Shown here: positions 18,274 through 27,413 of the stretch, piece by piece
Layout of the letters: every line of letters starts with the position of its first letter
Position numbering within the stretch: position 1 is the stretch's first letter
Origin: Candidatus Avelusimicrobium gallicola
Lineage (GTDB): Bacteria; Elusimicrobiota; Elusimicrobia; Elusimicrobiales; UBA9959
DNA length: 47,683 bases
Assembly (NCBI GenBank): GCA_020722185.1
Contig: DYLH01000011.1
Location: 1-47,683, forward strand
Direction of reading: 5' to 3'
Notes under the pieces: generated by a model
What the model saw: only the letters and a program-made list of their open reading frames with translations
Told to the model about the DNA's origin: nothing
The model's database searches: none
Position numbers and translations under genes: made by a program

Positions 18274-18562
18274 ATGTTATTTCTATATTGTCTAGATAAG
18301 CATCAAGCCTTTCTACTAAGGCCGGGATAGTCTCTGGCTCATTTTTAGACTTTATTTCCAGTTCTTTTCCTATTCTTGATATTTCATCAAATCCATATCC
18401 TCCGCCGGAGCCAGCCATTTTATGCCCAATTTTACTTATTTCCTCAAAGTTTTTTTCTTCAAATAACTTCATTATTCTGGAACAATCCTCTTTCCTATGA
18501 AATATATAATCTGGGATTATGTCCATTAGGTCTTTATCTAATACCAATTTTATCTTTTCCAT
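18266..18562 (-). CDS. Hpt (histidine phosphotransfer) domain protein
   Basis: FEEISKIGHKMAGSGGGYGFDEISRIGKELE Hpt motif; stand-alone 98 aa. Confidence 0.82.
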   Translation of the reverse strand: MEKIKLVLDKDLMDIIPDYIFHRKEDCSRIMKLFEEKNFEEISKIGHKMAGSGGGYGFDEISRIGKELEIKSKNEPETIPALVERLDAYLDNIEITYE

Positions 18563-19354
18563 TTATTTCACCTCTACCAAAGAAAGAATATTTTTTTTCA
18601 AAACATCTTTTCCTGAAAAAATATTTTCAAAATCTCCCTCATCCAATTTTTGCATTATCTCTGGATCAAAGGGGATTTTTATTAAATTAATTCCTTTAAG
18701 TTTTATGGATAAATCTTCTTTCGAGTGAAAAAGTGGGGAAGATTTGCCACAGTGTGGACAAATTATTTCAGACATATTTTCTGCCACAGAAAGCACCTTT
18801 ATGTTCAATTTTTCTAAAAAGTCTAAAGCTTTAGATACATCCAAAAGAGAAATTTTTTGACCTGTTGTCACTATAACAGCTCCTTTAATTTCGCCCATTA
18901 GCTGGCATATCGAAAGTGGTTCATCACCCGTGCCCGGGGGCAAATCTACTATCATATAGTCAGCTTCTCCCCAGTCAAAATCAGCCAATAACTGCTTTAT
19001 CACAGTTATTTTTATCGGACCGCGCCAAATAAGAGCTTTATCTGTGTCTTTTACGATGGAACCCATTGAAACTATTTTAAGACCGCCCTTTTCTATAGGT
19101 TTTATAGTATTTTCATCTGGGGATTCATGAGTTAGTCCCTCTATTCCAGTCATCTTGGCCAATGAGGGGCCGTGTATATCTGAGTCTAGGAGACAAACCT
19201 TAAAACCTTTTTCGCTCAAAGCTCTGGCAAGCATAACTGAGACAGAACTTTTACCAACTCCTCCTTTATTGCTCATAACTAAAATCTTATTCTTTATCTT
19301 AGACATTCTCTCTTTGACAAGAGAGTCCCTGTGATCTATGTGAACTTTATGCAT
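18563..19354 (-). CDS. Mrp/ApbC/NBP35-type P-loop ATPase (Fe-S carrier type)
   Basis: VMSNKGGVGKSSVSVMLARAL; VCLLDSDIHGPSLAKMTGIEG; WRGPIKITVIKQLLADFDWGEADYMIVDLPPGTGDEPLSI; ENMSEIICPHCGKS. Confidence 0.93.
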   Translation of the reverse strand: MHKVHIDHRDSLVKERMSKIKNKILVMSNKGGVGKSSVSVMLARALSEKGFKVCLLDSDIHGPSLAKMTGIEGLTHESPDENTIKPIEKGGLKIVSMGSIVKDTDKALIWRGPIKITVIKQLLADFDWGEADYMIVDLPPGTGDEPLSICQLMGEIKGAVIVTTGQKISLLDVSKALDFLEKLNIKVLSVAENMSEIICPHCGKSSPLFHSKEDLSIKLKGINLIKIPFDPEIMQKLDEGDFENIFSGKDVLKKNILSLVEVK

Positions 19355-19392
19355 ATAATTCTCCTTTATATCCCCTTATTCTTGTGCTAAAT

Positions 19393-19420
19393 ATTTTACA
19401 ATTTTTCTGTGGCAAATCAA
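19393..19420 (-). promoter_or_regulatory. Candidate promoter TTGATT-16-TAAAAT for the Mrp-Hpt-ATPase operon
   Basis: Reverse complement AATCAA 19415-19420 (-35) and ATTTTA 19393-19398 (-10); SD aaggag before ATG. Confidence 0.45.
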
Positions 19421-19644
19421 TCACTGAATCAGTTCTTAAGCGCCTAATTTCGAAAGCCCAAGATTGTAATCTTCAAAGTTTCTAACATTTTAATTTTCTT
19501 TGACTTAACCTCTCAATTTCTATTATTGTCTATTCTCTCACTATTAGACTTTTTCAGGGATACCTATTCAAATGTTGTATAATATTTTAAACACTTTTTT
19601 AAGAGCCAAGCTTTAGTTTTTTAGTCAAACTTTGAGGAGGTAAA

Positions 19645-20649
19645 ATGCAAGTTTTAGAGGAAGGTCAAGGGAAGCTTATAGGTTGGGTAGACCCCGATGA
19701 AATGAGAAAGTGGGTAAGAGAAAATAAATCAAGAGAATTAAAAGATAAAAGGATGTCTGTTTCCGACGCTGTTTCTAAATTCATTAAGGACGGAGACTTT
19801 ATAGTTTCAGGTGGATTTGGTCATGTAAGAGTGGCTATGTCTATGGTTTATGAGATCATGAGACAAAAGAAGAAAAATCTAGCTATGGCTGGAAAAACTG
19901 CTGTACATGACATAGATCTTCTCGTGGCAAGCGGATGTGTGAATAAAGTTGAAGTTGCATATTCCTTCGGACATGAAATGAGAGGTCTTTCACCCGCTTC
20001 CAGAAAGAAAGTTCAAGACGGAGAATGTGAGGTTGTGGCTGAAATAACAAATGCCGACTATCAGTGGCGTTTTCTAGCTGGTATGATGGGGATACCTTTT
20101 ATACCTGCCAGAAATATGATGGGAACAGACACATTTAAAAAATCCTCATCAAAAATTGTTAAATGCCCTTTTTCAAATAAGAATGTCACACTGGTACCTT
20201 CCTGTAATCCAGATATTGTTTTTATACATGTACACAGAGCTGACAAATATGGCAATGCGCAGATAGAAGGCATTTCTGTTGAAGATTTTGAATTGGCCAG
20301 AGCCGCTAAGAGGCTTATAATAACCTGTGAAGAAATAGTGGATGAGGAAGTCATAAGGGAAAAGCCATACCTTACAACTATTCCTTTTTACTTTGTAGAT
20401 GCGGTAATAGAAGTCAAGTATGGAGCTCATCCATGCAATATGCCTTACAGATACTATTTCGATGAAGAACATATAGGCATGTGGCTAAAAATGTCAAAAA
20501 CTCCTGAAGGAATAAAGGAATATCTGGACAAATATGTCTATGGCCCAAAAGATTTTTCTCAATATCTAAAACTCGTAGGCGGCGAGAAAAAAATGAAAAG
20601 TCTTATGAACATAGAAAATCTAAATTTTAATGAATATGCGGAGGAATAA
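19645..20649 (+). CDS. Glutaconate-type (family I) CoA-transferase subunit A, lysine fermentation cluster
   Basis: DGDFIVSGGFGHVRVAMSMVYEIMRQKKKNLAMAGKT; HVHRADKYGNAQIEG; SD ggaggt; coupled to subunit B. Confidence 0.87.
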   Translation: MQVLEEGQGKLIGWVDPDEMRKWVRENKSRELKDKRMSVSDAVSKFIKDGDFIVSGGFGHVRVAMSMVYEIMRQKKKNLAMAGKTAVHDIDLLVASGCVNKVEVAYSFGHEMRGLSPASRKKVQDGECEVVAEITNADYQWRFLAGMMGIPFIPARNMMGTDTFKKSSSKIVKCPFSNKNVTLVPSCNPDIVFIHVHRADKYGNAQIEGISVEDFELARAAKRLIITCEEIVDEEVIREKPYLTTIPFYFVDAVIEVKYGAHPCNMPYRYYFDEEHIGMWLKMSKTPEGIKEYLDKYVYGPKDFSQYLKLVGGEKKMKSLMNIENLNFNEYAEE

Positions 20650-21416
20650 TGGAAACGACATATACTAAAACAGAGCTTTTAGCTTTTGTGGCAAGTAGAA
20701 TGCTGGAAGATAAGAGAAGTGTCTTTGTGGGAACAGGGCTGCCCATGATAGCCTCAATGTTGGCTCAAAGAACATTTGCGCCAAATCTGCTTATAATATT
20801 TGAGGCTGGCGGAGTTGGTCCTAAAGTCCCCACACTTCCTCTATCAGTTGGGGATTCAAGAACATTTTATAAAGCTGTAAGCGCTTCAAGTATGCATGAT
20901 GTTATGTCTCAGGCTCAGGCGGGATACATAGATTATGGATTTCTTGGCGCAGCTATGATAGATAAGTATGGCAATTTAAACACCACAGTGATAGGTGACT
21001 GGGAAAAGCCAAAAGTTAGATTGCCGGGATCTGGCGGAGCAAATGATATTGGTTCATTCTGCTTTAAGAACATAATAATAATGCGTCAAGATAAAAACAA
21101 GTTCCTTGATAAGCTAAATTTCATAACTACTCCGGGATATTTAGATGGGCCTGAAGGCAGAAAAAAAGCGGGACTTCCTGAAGGCGGACCATACAGAGTG
21201 ATAACACAGTTTGGCGTCTACGGCTTTGATGAAGAAACAAAAAGGATGAAACTTATATCCTTACATCCTGGAGCAACTATAGAGGATATTAAGGAAAATT
21301 CTTCAATGGAAATAATAATACCTTCAAAGGTAGAAAGGTCTCCAGAACCGACACAAAACGATATAAAAATATTGAGGGAAATAGACCCTCAAGGATTGGT
21401 GATAGGGAATGAATAA
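20649..21416 (+). CDS. Glutaconate-type CoA-transferase subunit B
   Basis: RSVFVGTGLPMIASMLAQRTFAPNLLIIFEAGGVGPK; IDYGFLGAAMIDKYGNLNTTVIGDW; GSGGANDIGSF. Confidence 0.88.
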   Translation: METTYTKTELLAFVASRMLEDKRSVFVGTGLPMIASMLAQRTFAPNLLIIFEAGGVGPKVPTLPLSVGDSRTFYKAVSASSMHDVMSQAQAGYIDYGFLGAAMIDKYGNLNTTVIGDWEKPKVRLPGSGGANDIGSFCFKNIIIMRQDKNKFLDKLNFITTPGYLDGPEGRKKAGLPEGGPYRVITQFGVYGFDEETKRMKLISLHPGATIEDIKENSSMEIIIPSKVERSPEPTQNDIKILREIDPQGLVIGNE

Positions 21417-22224
21417 AGTAATCATAACCTGCGCCATAACCGGCGCTGAAACCACAAGAAAGCAGTGTCCCAATTTGCCCATAACACCGGAGGAGTTGGC
21501 GCAATCCGCTTATGAATCCTATCAAGCGGGAGCTGCCATAATTCATCTTCATGTAAGGAAAGAGGATGGCAGTCCAACTGCTGACATAGCCACTTTTAAA
21601 AAGGCTATAGAGTTAATCAGAAAGAAATGCAATGTGGTCATAGAGATAACTACTGGCGGAGCCGTGGGGATGTCCCCAGAAGAAAGAATTGCGCCAGTTT
21701 CACTTGAGCCTGATATGGCATCTCTGGATTGCGGAACTGTAAATTTCGGAAATGACTATATAGTCAACACCTTGCCCATAATGAGACAATTCGCCTCAGA
21801 AATGCGCAAATACAAGGTGAAACCTACACTTGAATGCTTTGATGTTTCTCATATCATATCCTCACATATTCTAATCGAAGAAAAATTGCTATCTCCACCC
21901 TATCATTATGGTTTGGTTATGAATGTTCCATCCATTTTGCCATACAACCACAAGCTGGTTTCTGATATGCTTTCTCAGCTGCCTTCAGAAAGTGAATTCA
22001 CTTTAATGGGTATAGGTCGCGCTCATCTTCCTGCGATATTTGGAGCGCTTTCTTTTGGCGGTCATATCAGAGTTGGCTATGAAGACAATATTTATTATTC
22101 CAAAGGAGTGATAGCCTCTTCAAACGCGCAATTTGTGGAAAGAGCAGTCAGAATAGTAAAAGAGGCGCAAAAAGAAATAGCCTCACCATCTGATGTCAGA
22201 AAATATTTTGGTCTTAGAGAATAA
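21409..22224 (+). CDS. kce: 3-keto-5-aminohexanoate cleavage enzyme (BKACE family)
   Basis: VIITCAITGAETTRKQCPNLPITPEELAQSAYESYQAGAAIIHLHVRKEDGSPTAD; ITTGGAVGMSPEERIAPV; context. Confidence 0.92.
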   Translation: MNKVIITCAITGAETTRKQCPNLPITPEELAQSAYESYQAGAAIIHLHVRKEDGSPTADIATFKKAIELIRKKCNVVIEITTGGAVGMSPEERIAPVSLEPDMASLDCGTVNFGNDYIVNTLPIMRQFASEMRKYKVKPTLECFDVSHIISSHILIEEKLLSPPYHYGLVMNVPSILPYNHKLVSDMLSQLPSESEFTLMGIGRAHLPAIFGALSFGGHIRVGYEDNIYYSKGVIASSNAQFVERAVRIVKEAQKEIASPSDVRKYFGLRE

Positions 22225-23286
22225 ATGGAGATTGAGATGAAAGTAAAAAATAATGGTTGTCCATACGGCACACATAGAGTTATAAAACCGGCAAATGTGC
22301 TTCCACAGCCTGCCACATTGCTTGACAATAATTTCGACTATATATGGGATAATGAAATACTGGTGGATGTATCTACTCTTAACATAGATTCTGCCAGTTT
22401 TACGCAAATAAAACAAGAACAAAACAATGAAGAGAGCAAAATAAAAGATAGAATCCTGCAAATAGTTAATGAAAAGGGTAAAATGCAAAATCCTGTAACA
22501 GGCTCCGGGGGTATGTTTATAGGCAAGGTTGCCGCCATAGGGCCCAAGCTCAAAGGCAAAATAGACTTGAAAGAAGGAGATAAGATAGCAAGCCTAGTTT
22601 CACTTTCTCTGACTCCGCTTAAGATTGAAAAGATAATTGGAATAAAAAAAGGCACGGAACAGGTAAATGTAAAAGCAAGAGCCGTTCTTTTTGAAAGCGG
22701 CTTATACGCGAAAATACCTAAGGATATACCGGAAAAATTAGCGCTTGCAATTTTAGATGTTGCTGGCGCACCCGCTCAGACAGACAGACTTGTAAAGCCG
22801 GGAGACACAGTTGTCATAATAGGGGCAGGAGGCAAGTCAGGAGTTTTATGTTCTTACAGCGCCAGAAATAGAGCCGGTATCACTGGCAAATTAATAGGCA
22901 TAGAGTATTCCAAAGCTGGCGTGGAGAAAATGAAAAAAATGGGCTTTTGCAACTATGCTATACAAGCTGACGCCACCAATGCCGTAGAATGCTATAAAAT
23001 AGTAAAAGAGATAAGCAATGGCAAAATGGCAGATGTGGTCATAAATTGTGTGAATGTAAATAATACTGAAATGGCAGCAATACTTATGACCAGAGAAAGG
23101 GGGATTGTCTATTTCTTTTCAATGGCTACATCCTTCACCAAAGCCGCGCTTGGCGCGGAAGGCGTAGGTAAGGATATAGATATGGTGATAGGCAATGGCT
23201 ATATGAAAGGCCATGCGGAAATAACCCTTGATATACTGAGAAAATCGCCAACAATACGCAAAGATTATGAAAAACACTATGCCTGA
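22225..23286 (+). CDS. kdd: L-erythro-3,5-diaminohexanoate dehydrogenase
   Basis: GCPYGTHRVIKPANVLPQPATLLDN; GDTVVIIGAGGKSGVLCSYSARNRA; position between kce and kamA. Confidence 0.92.
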   Translation: MEIEMKVKNNGCPYGTHRVIKPANVLPQPATLLDNNFDYIWDNEILVDVSTLNIDSASFTQIKQEQNNEESKIKDRILQIVNEKGKMQNPVTGSGGMFIGKVAAIGPKLKGKIDLKEGDKIASLVSLSLTPLKIEKIIGIKKGTEQVNVKARAVLFESGLYAKIPKDIPEKLALAILDVAGAPAQTDRLVKPGDTVVIIGAGGKSGVLCSYSARNRAGITGKLIGIEYSKAGVEKMKKMGFCNYAIQADATNAVECYKIVKEISNGKMADVVINCVNVNNTEMAAILMTRERGIVYFFSMATSFTKAALGAEGVGKDIDMVIGNGYMKGHAEITLDILRKSPTIRKDYEKHYA

Positions 23287-23303
23287 TTTATCAAGGAGGA
23301 AAA

Positions 23304-24572
23304 ATGAACAGATATACTAAAGTTAAATGGAAAAATATAAAACTGTGGGAAAATGTTACAGAAGAGCAGTGGTATGACTATAAATGGCAACTGTCTAATG
23401 CTATAAAAGATGTCGAAACTTTAAAAAAAGTGGCGGTGATAGACAAACAAGAAGAGGAAGATTTAAAAAAATGCCTGAAAAAATTCAGAATGGCTATAAC
23501 TCCATACTATGCCGCTTTAATGGATAAAAAAGATAAAAAATGTCCAGTCAGGATGCTGGCTGTGCCAAGCGCAAAAGAACTTATAAATTCCCCGGAAGAT
23601 CTTTCAGATCCCTTGCATGAAGACATAGATTCGCCGGCGCCCGGGCTTACGCATAGATATCCAGATAGAGTTCTTTTCCTTGTCACAAATATATGCTCTA
23701 TGAATTGCAGACATTGCACAAGAAGAAGACTGGTTGGCTTTGAAGATGTACATATGAGCTGGGAAAACATACAGAAGGCGATAGATTATATCAAAGGCGC
23801 AAAAGAAGTTAGGGATGTGCTTATCTCAGGTGGAGATCCTTTCGTTCTCAATGACAATATGCTTGAGAAAATAATTTCAGAAATAAGAAAAATAAAGCAT
23901 GTCGAAATAATAAGGATAGGAACCAGAACCCCGGTTGTCATGCCTATGAGGATAACAGATAGCCTTGTGAATATGCTCAAAAAATATCACCCGATATATG
24001 TCAATACTCATTTCAATCACCCCAAGGAGATGACAGCAGATGCCAGAGAAGCTTGCGAAAAACTTGCAAATGCCGGAATCCCCCTTGGGAATCAAACAGT
24101 GCTACTCAATGGTCTAAATGATTGCCCGCAGATAATGAAAAAACTTATGCATGAACTATTGATGGCCAGAGTGAAGCCTTATTATATATATCAATGCGAT
24201 CTTTCTATGGGCATAACTCATTTCAGAACATCGGTTTCAAAGGGAATAGAGATAATAGAAAGTTTGAGAGGACATACCACTGGAATGGCTGTGCCGACAT
24301 TTGTTGTAGACGCGCCCGGCGGCGGAGGGAAAATACCCGTGATGCCCAATTATCTTATCTCCATGTCTGACAATAAGACTATACTTAGAAATTATGAGGG
24401 CGTTATAACAACTTATACTCAGCCAGCCGATTATAGGACTAATCCTTGCGACTGCGAGTATTGTAAAGATGAAAAATATAAACCTATGGATGGTATTGCC
24501 AAACTTCTAAGCGGAGAGAAACTGACATTGGAGCCAGCCAACTTAATAAGAACAAAAAGGCATAAAAAATAG
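23304..24572 (+). CDS. kamA: Lysine 2,3-aminomutase (radical SAM)
   Basis: TNICSMNCRHCTRRRLVG radical SAM cluster; ISGGDPFVLNDNMLEKII; VVDAPGGGGKIPVMPNYLIS. Confidence 0.96.
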   Translation: MNRYTKVKWKNIKLWENVTEEQWYDYKWQLSNAIKDVETLKKVAVIDKQEEEDLKKCLKKFRMAITPYYAALMDKKDKKCPVRMLAVPSAKELINSPEDLSDPLHEDIDSPAPGLTHRYPDRVLFLVTNICSMNCRHCTRRRLVGFEDVHMSWENIQKAIDYIKGAKEVRDVLISGGDPFVLNDNMLEKIISEIRKIKHVEIIRIGTRTPVVMPMRITDSLVNMLKKYHPIYVNTHFNHPKEMTADAREACEKLANAGIPLGNQTVLLNGLNDCPQIMKKLMHELLMARVKPYYIYQCDLSMGITHFRTSVSKGIEIIESLRGHTTGMAVPTFVVDAPGGGGKIPVMPNYLISMSDNKTILRNYEGVITTYTQPADYRTNPCDCEYCKDEKYKPMDGIAKLLSGEKLTLEPANLIRTKRHKK

Positions 24573-24584
24573 GAGGGAATAGTT

Positions 24585-26792
24585 TTGAGATTATTAATAG
24601 TTTCCAATAGACTTCCATTTTCTATTTCAAAGGAAGAAGGCGACATAAAACTTAAAGCTTCTTCAGGTGGGCTCGTATCAGGGATAAGTTCTTATCTCGA
24701 TTTCATGAATAATTCCAAAATTAGTGATTTTGAATATCTATGGATAGGATGGCCTGGAGCTGATATAGAAAAGGGAATGCAGAGTGATTTTTCCAAACAA
24801 GTAAGAGCTGATCACAATGTCGTTCCAGTATTTATTAGTGAAGAGGAAATGGACAAGTTCTATTTGGGTTTTTGCAACTCCACTATTTGGCCACTCTTCC
24901 ACTACTTCCCAATGCTTGCCAAATTTGATCAGGAACACTGGGAAATTTACAAAAAAATAAATTTGCTTTTCGCTGAAAAGGTACTTGAAGTAGCAACTGA
25001 TGAAGATGTAATTTGGATACATGATTATCATCTTATGTTGGTGCCATCTATATTGAGGGAAAAACTTGGTGATAAGGCAAAAATAGGATTCTTTTTACAT
25101 ATACCTTTCCCTTCATTTGAGGTTTACAGAACAATCCCAACTTCTTGGAGAGTAGAAATGCTTAAAGGTCTTTTAGGTTGCGATCTTATTGGCTTTCATA
25201 CAAATGAATATGCCCATTCTTTCCTGAGATCTGTGTTGAGGATATTGGGATTACAGAATAATTTAGGGCGTATAGAATATGGTTATAGACAGGTCAAGGT
25301 GGACACCTTCCCAATGGGCATAGATTTCAATAAATTCGATTCTGCCATAGAAAAACCCGAGGTAAAAAATGCTTACTTATCTCTAAAAGAAAGACTCAAA
25401 GGTATGAAGGTAATAGTTTCAGTGGATAGATTAGATTATACTAAAGGCGTCCCGAATCGATTAAAAGCTTTCAGAAATTTTTTAGTAAAAAATCCAGAAT
25501 ATCTTAAAAAGATAGTTTTAATTCTTATAATAGTGCCATCTAGAATAGGAGTAGACCAGTATCAGGAAATGAAAAATATTCTAGATAAAATAGTAAGTGA
25601 CATAAATGGTGAAATAGGTTCCATAGACTGGCAACCAATCATTTATCAATATAGACATATCTCTTTTGAACAACTGATATCTATTTACTCAATTGCTGAT
25701 ATAGCACTTATAACTCCACTTAGAGACGGCATGAATCTAGTAGCTAAGGAATACATAGCCTCAAAAAAGGGAAAAGGAGCACTTATATTAAGCGAGATTG
25801 CCGGAGCAGCCAAAGAGTTGTCAGAAGCATTTATTGTAAATCCCAATGATATAAATGAGATATCCGAGAGTATAAAAAAAGCTTTGGAAACTGACACGGC
25901 AGAACTTGAACGCAATCTTTTATCAATGAGAGATAGAATCTCCCGCTACAATGTGGTTCAGTGGGTAAAAGATTTTCTTAAAACACTGGAAAAATCAAAA
26001 CACGAATCGGAAAAGCTCAAAATCAAAATAATGAATAAGAATGATAAGGTCCATATACTTAAGGATTTTCAAAAAACATCAAAAAGGATTATCTTTCTAG
26101 ATTATGACGGCACTCTTGTCCCTTTTGCTTCTCGCCCAGATAAGGCGATACCAGATGGGCAATTATTGAAATTACTCGGCTCTCTTTCTAAAACTTCTGA
26201 AGTCTGCATAATTAGTGGAAGAGACTCATCTTTTCTTGAAAAACATTTCGCATCAATAAACGCTCATCTCTGCGCTGAACATGGCGCTCTACTGAAAGAA
26301 AAAAATGGTGCATGGAAAGTGATTACACATTCCACAACAGACTGGAAGAAAGAAATGATAGAGATATTTAAGCAATACTCAATTAGATTGCCTTATTCTC
26401 TGCTAGAGGAGAAATCCTTTTCTCTGACTTTACATTATCGCAATTGCGATCCTGAAATGGCCGAAATGCGCATCAGAGAATTTATTGATGAACTGGTTAA
26501 TTATACCTCTAATTTAAATCTTCAAGTCCTACTTGGCAATAAAGTCGTTGAAGTAAGAAATTATGATATAAATAAAGCAAATGCGGGACGTTATTTCCTG
26601 GAAAAAGAAAATTATGATTTCATTCTCTCCATTGGGGATGACTGGACTGATGAGGATCTCTTTGAATTTCTCAAAGATAAAACTTTATGGACAATTAATG
26701 TTGGACTAAAAAAATCATTGGCCAAATTTAGCGTTCTATCAGCAAATGATGTAAGAGAAATTCTCAAGGATATTTCCAATGTCTGTGTTTGA
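24585..26792 (+). CDS. Bifunctional trehalose-6-phosphate synthase/phosphatase (OtsA-OtsB fusion)
   Basis: GT20: IVSNRLPFS, WIHDYHLMLVPSILRE, SVDRLDYTKGVPNRL, PLRDGMNLVAKEY; HAD phosphatase: IIFLDYDGTLVPF, CIISGRDSSFLE, SIGDDWTDEDLFE. TTG start. Confidence 0.95.
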   Translation: MRLLIVSNRLPFSISKEEGDIKLKASSGGLVSGISSYLDFMNNSKISDFEYLWIGWPGADIEKGMQSDFSKQVRADHNVVPVFISEEEMDKFYLGFCNSTIWPLFHYFPMLAKFDQEHWEIYKKINLLFAEKVLEVATDEDVIWIHDYHLMLVPSILREKLGDKAKIGFFLHIPFPSFEVYRTIPTSWRVEMLKGLLGCDLIGFHTNEYAHSFLRSVLRILGLQNNLGRIEYGYRQVKVDTFPMGIDFNKFDSAIEKPEVKNAYLSLKERLKGMKVIVSVDRLDYTKGVPNRLKAFRNFLVKNPEYLKKIVLILIIVPSRIGVDQYQEMKNILDKIVSDINGEIGSIDWQPIIYQYRHISFEQLISIYSIADIALITPLRDGMNLVAKEYIASKKGKGALILSEIAGAAKELSEAFIVNPNDINEISESIKKALETDTAELERNLLSMRDRISRYNVVQWVKDFLKTLEKSKHESEKLKIKIMNKNDKVHILKDFQKTSKRIIFLDYDGTLVPFASRPDKAIPDGQLLKLLGSLSKTSEVCIISGRDSSFLEKHFASINAHLCAEHGALLKEKNGAWKVITHSTTDWKKEMIEIFKQYSIRLPYSLLEEKSFSLTLHYRNCDPEMAEMRIREFIDELVNYTSNLNLQVLLGNKVVEVRNYDINKANAGRYFLEKENYDFILSIGDDWTDEDLFEFLKDKTLWTINVGLKKSLAKFSVLSANDVREILKDISNVCV

Positions 26793-27411
26793 ATTTAAAA
26801 CTGAAATACACCTTGTAAAACTTTTGGGACTAAAAGCAAAAAACGTTAAAGAATTATATGAAACTCTTAAATCGGCTCCTTTGAGTTCTGTGTATTATCA
26901 TACACATAGATTTTTGAAACAACATCACTTTCTTTCTCCAGAGCCCCCGAATGACTTTGCCTATTGGATAAAAAATACACTTAATGTTAAAAATTTAGCC
27001 GAGATTATGGCAAGCGTAGATACTGTAAAATTTTCTAGTTTAGAAGAATTGCGATATGAACTTTGCCACTTAATGGCTGAGTGGTTGAATCAAGAATTTC
27101 CAGTAAACGATTGCTCTAAGGGAGAAGAGTTTCACTTTATGAGTTGTCAAACATTTGTTTTACCTACAGGATATAGGGCAAGGAATCTTGAGGAATTTAT
27201 AGAAAAAATTAAGATTGTGGACATAAACTCGATATATTTTCATATTTTTGAAGCCAAGCTTAGACTTAAAAAGGAACAAAATGACTTTCAAACATGGCTA
27301 GAAGAAATTGGAGAAAAAAAGCTCGCTGAAAAACTTTCAAATTTAGATCCTTACAATATGACCTTAGAGAATCTTAGAAAAAAAATTCTTGAAATTACAG
27401 CGGGAAGCTAA
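26779..27411 (+). CDS. DUF5752-like protein
   Basis: Tandem repeated half-domains: VKELYETLKSAPLSSVYYHTHRFLKQH...FAYWIKNTLNVKNLAEIMASVD and LEEFIEKIKIVDINSIYFHIFEAKLRLKKEQNDFQTWLEEIGEKKLAEKLSNLDPY; trehalose gene context. Confidence 0.75.
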   Translation: MSVFEFKTEIHLVKLLGLKAKNVKELYETLKSAPLSSVYYHTHRFLKQHHFLSPEPPNDFAYWIKNTLNVKNLAEIMASVDTVKFSSLEELRYELCHLMAEWLNQEFPVNDCSKGEEFHFMSCQTFVLPTGYRARNLEEFIEKIKIVDINSIYFHIFEAKLRLKKEQNDFQTWLEEIGEKKLAEKLSNLDPYNMTLENLRKKILEITAGS

Positions 27412-27413
27412 AA

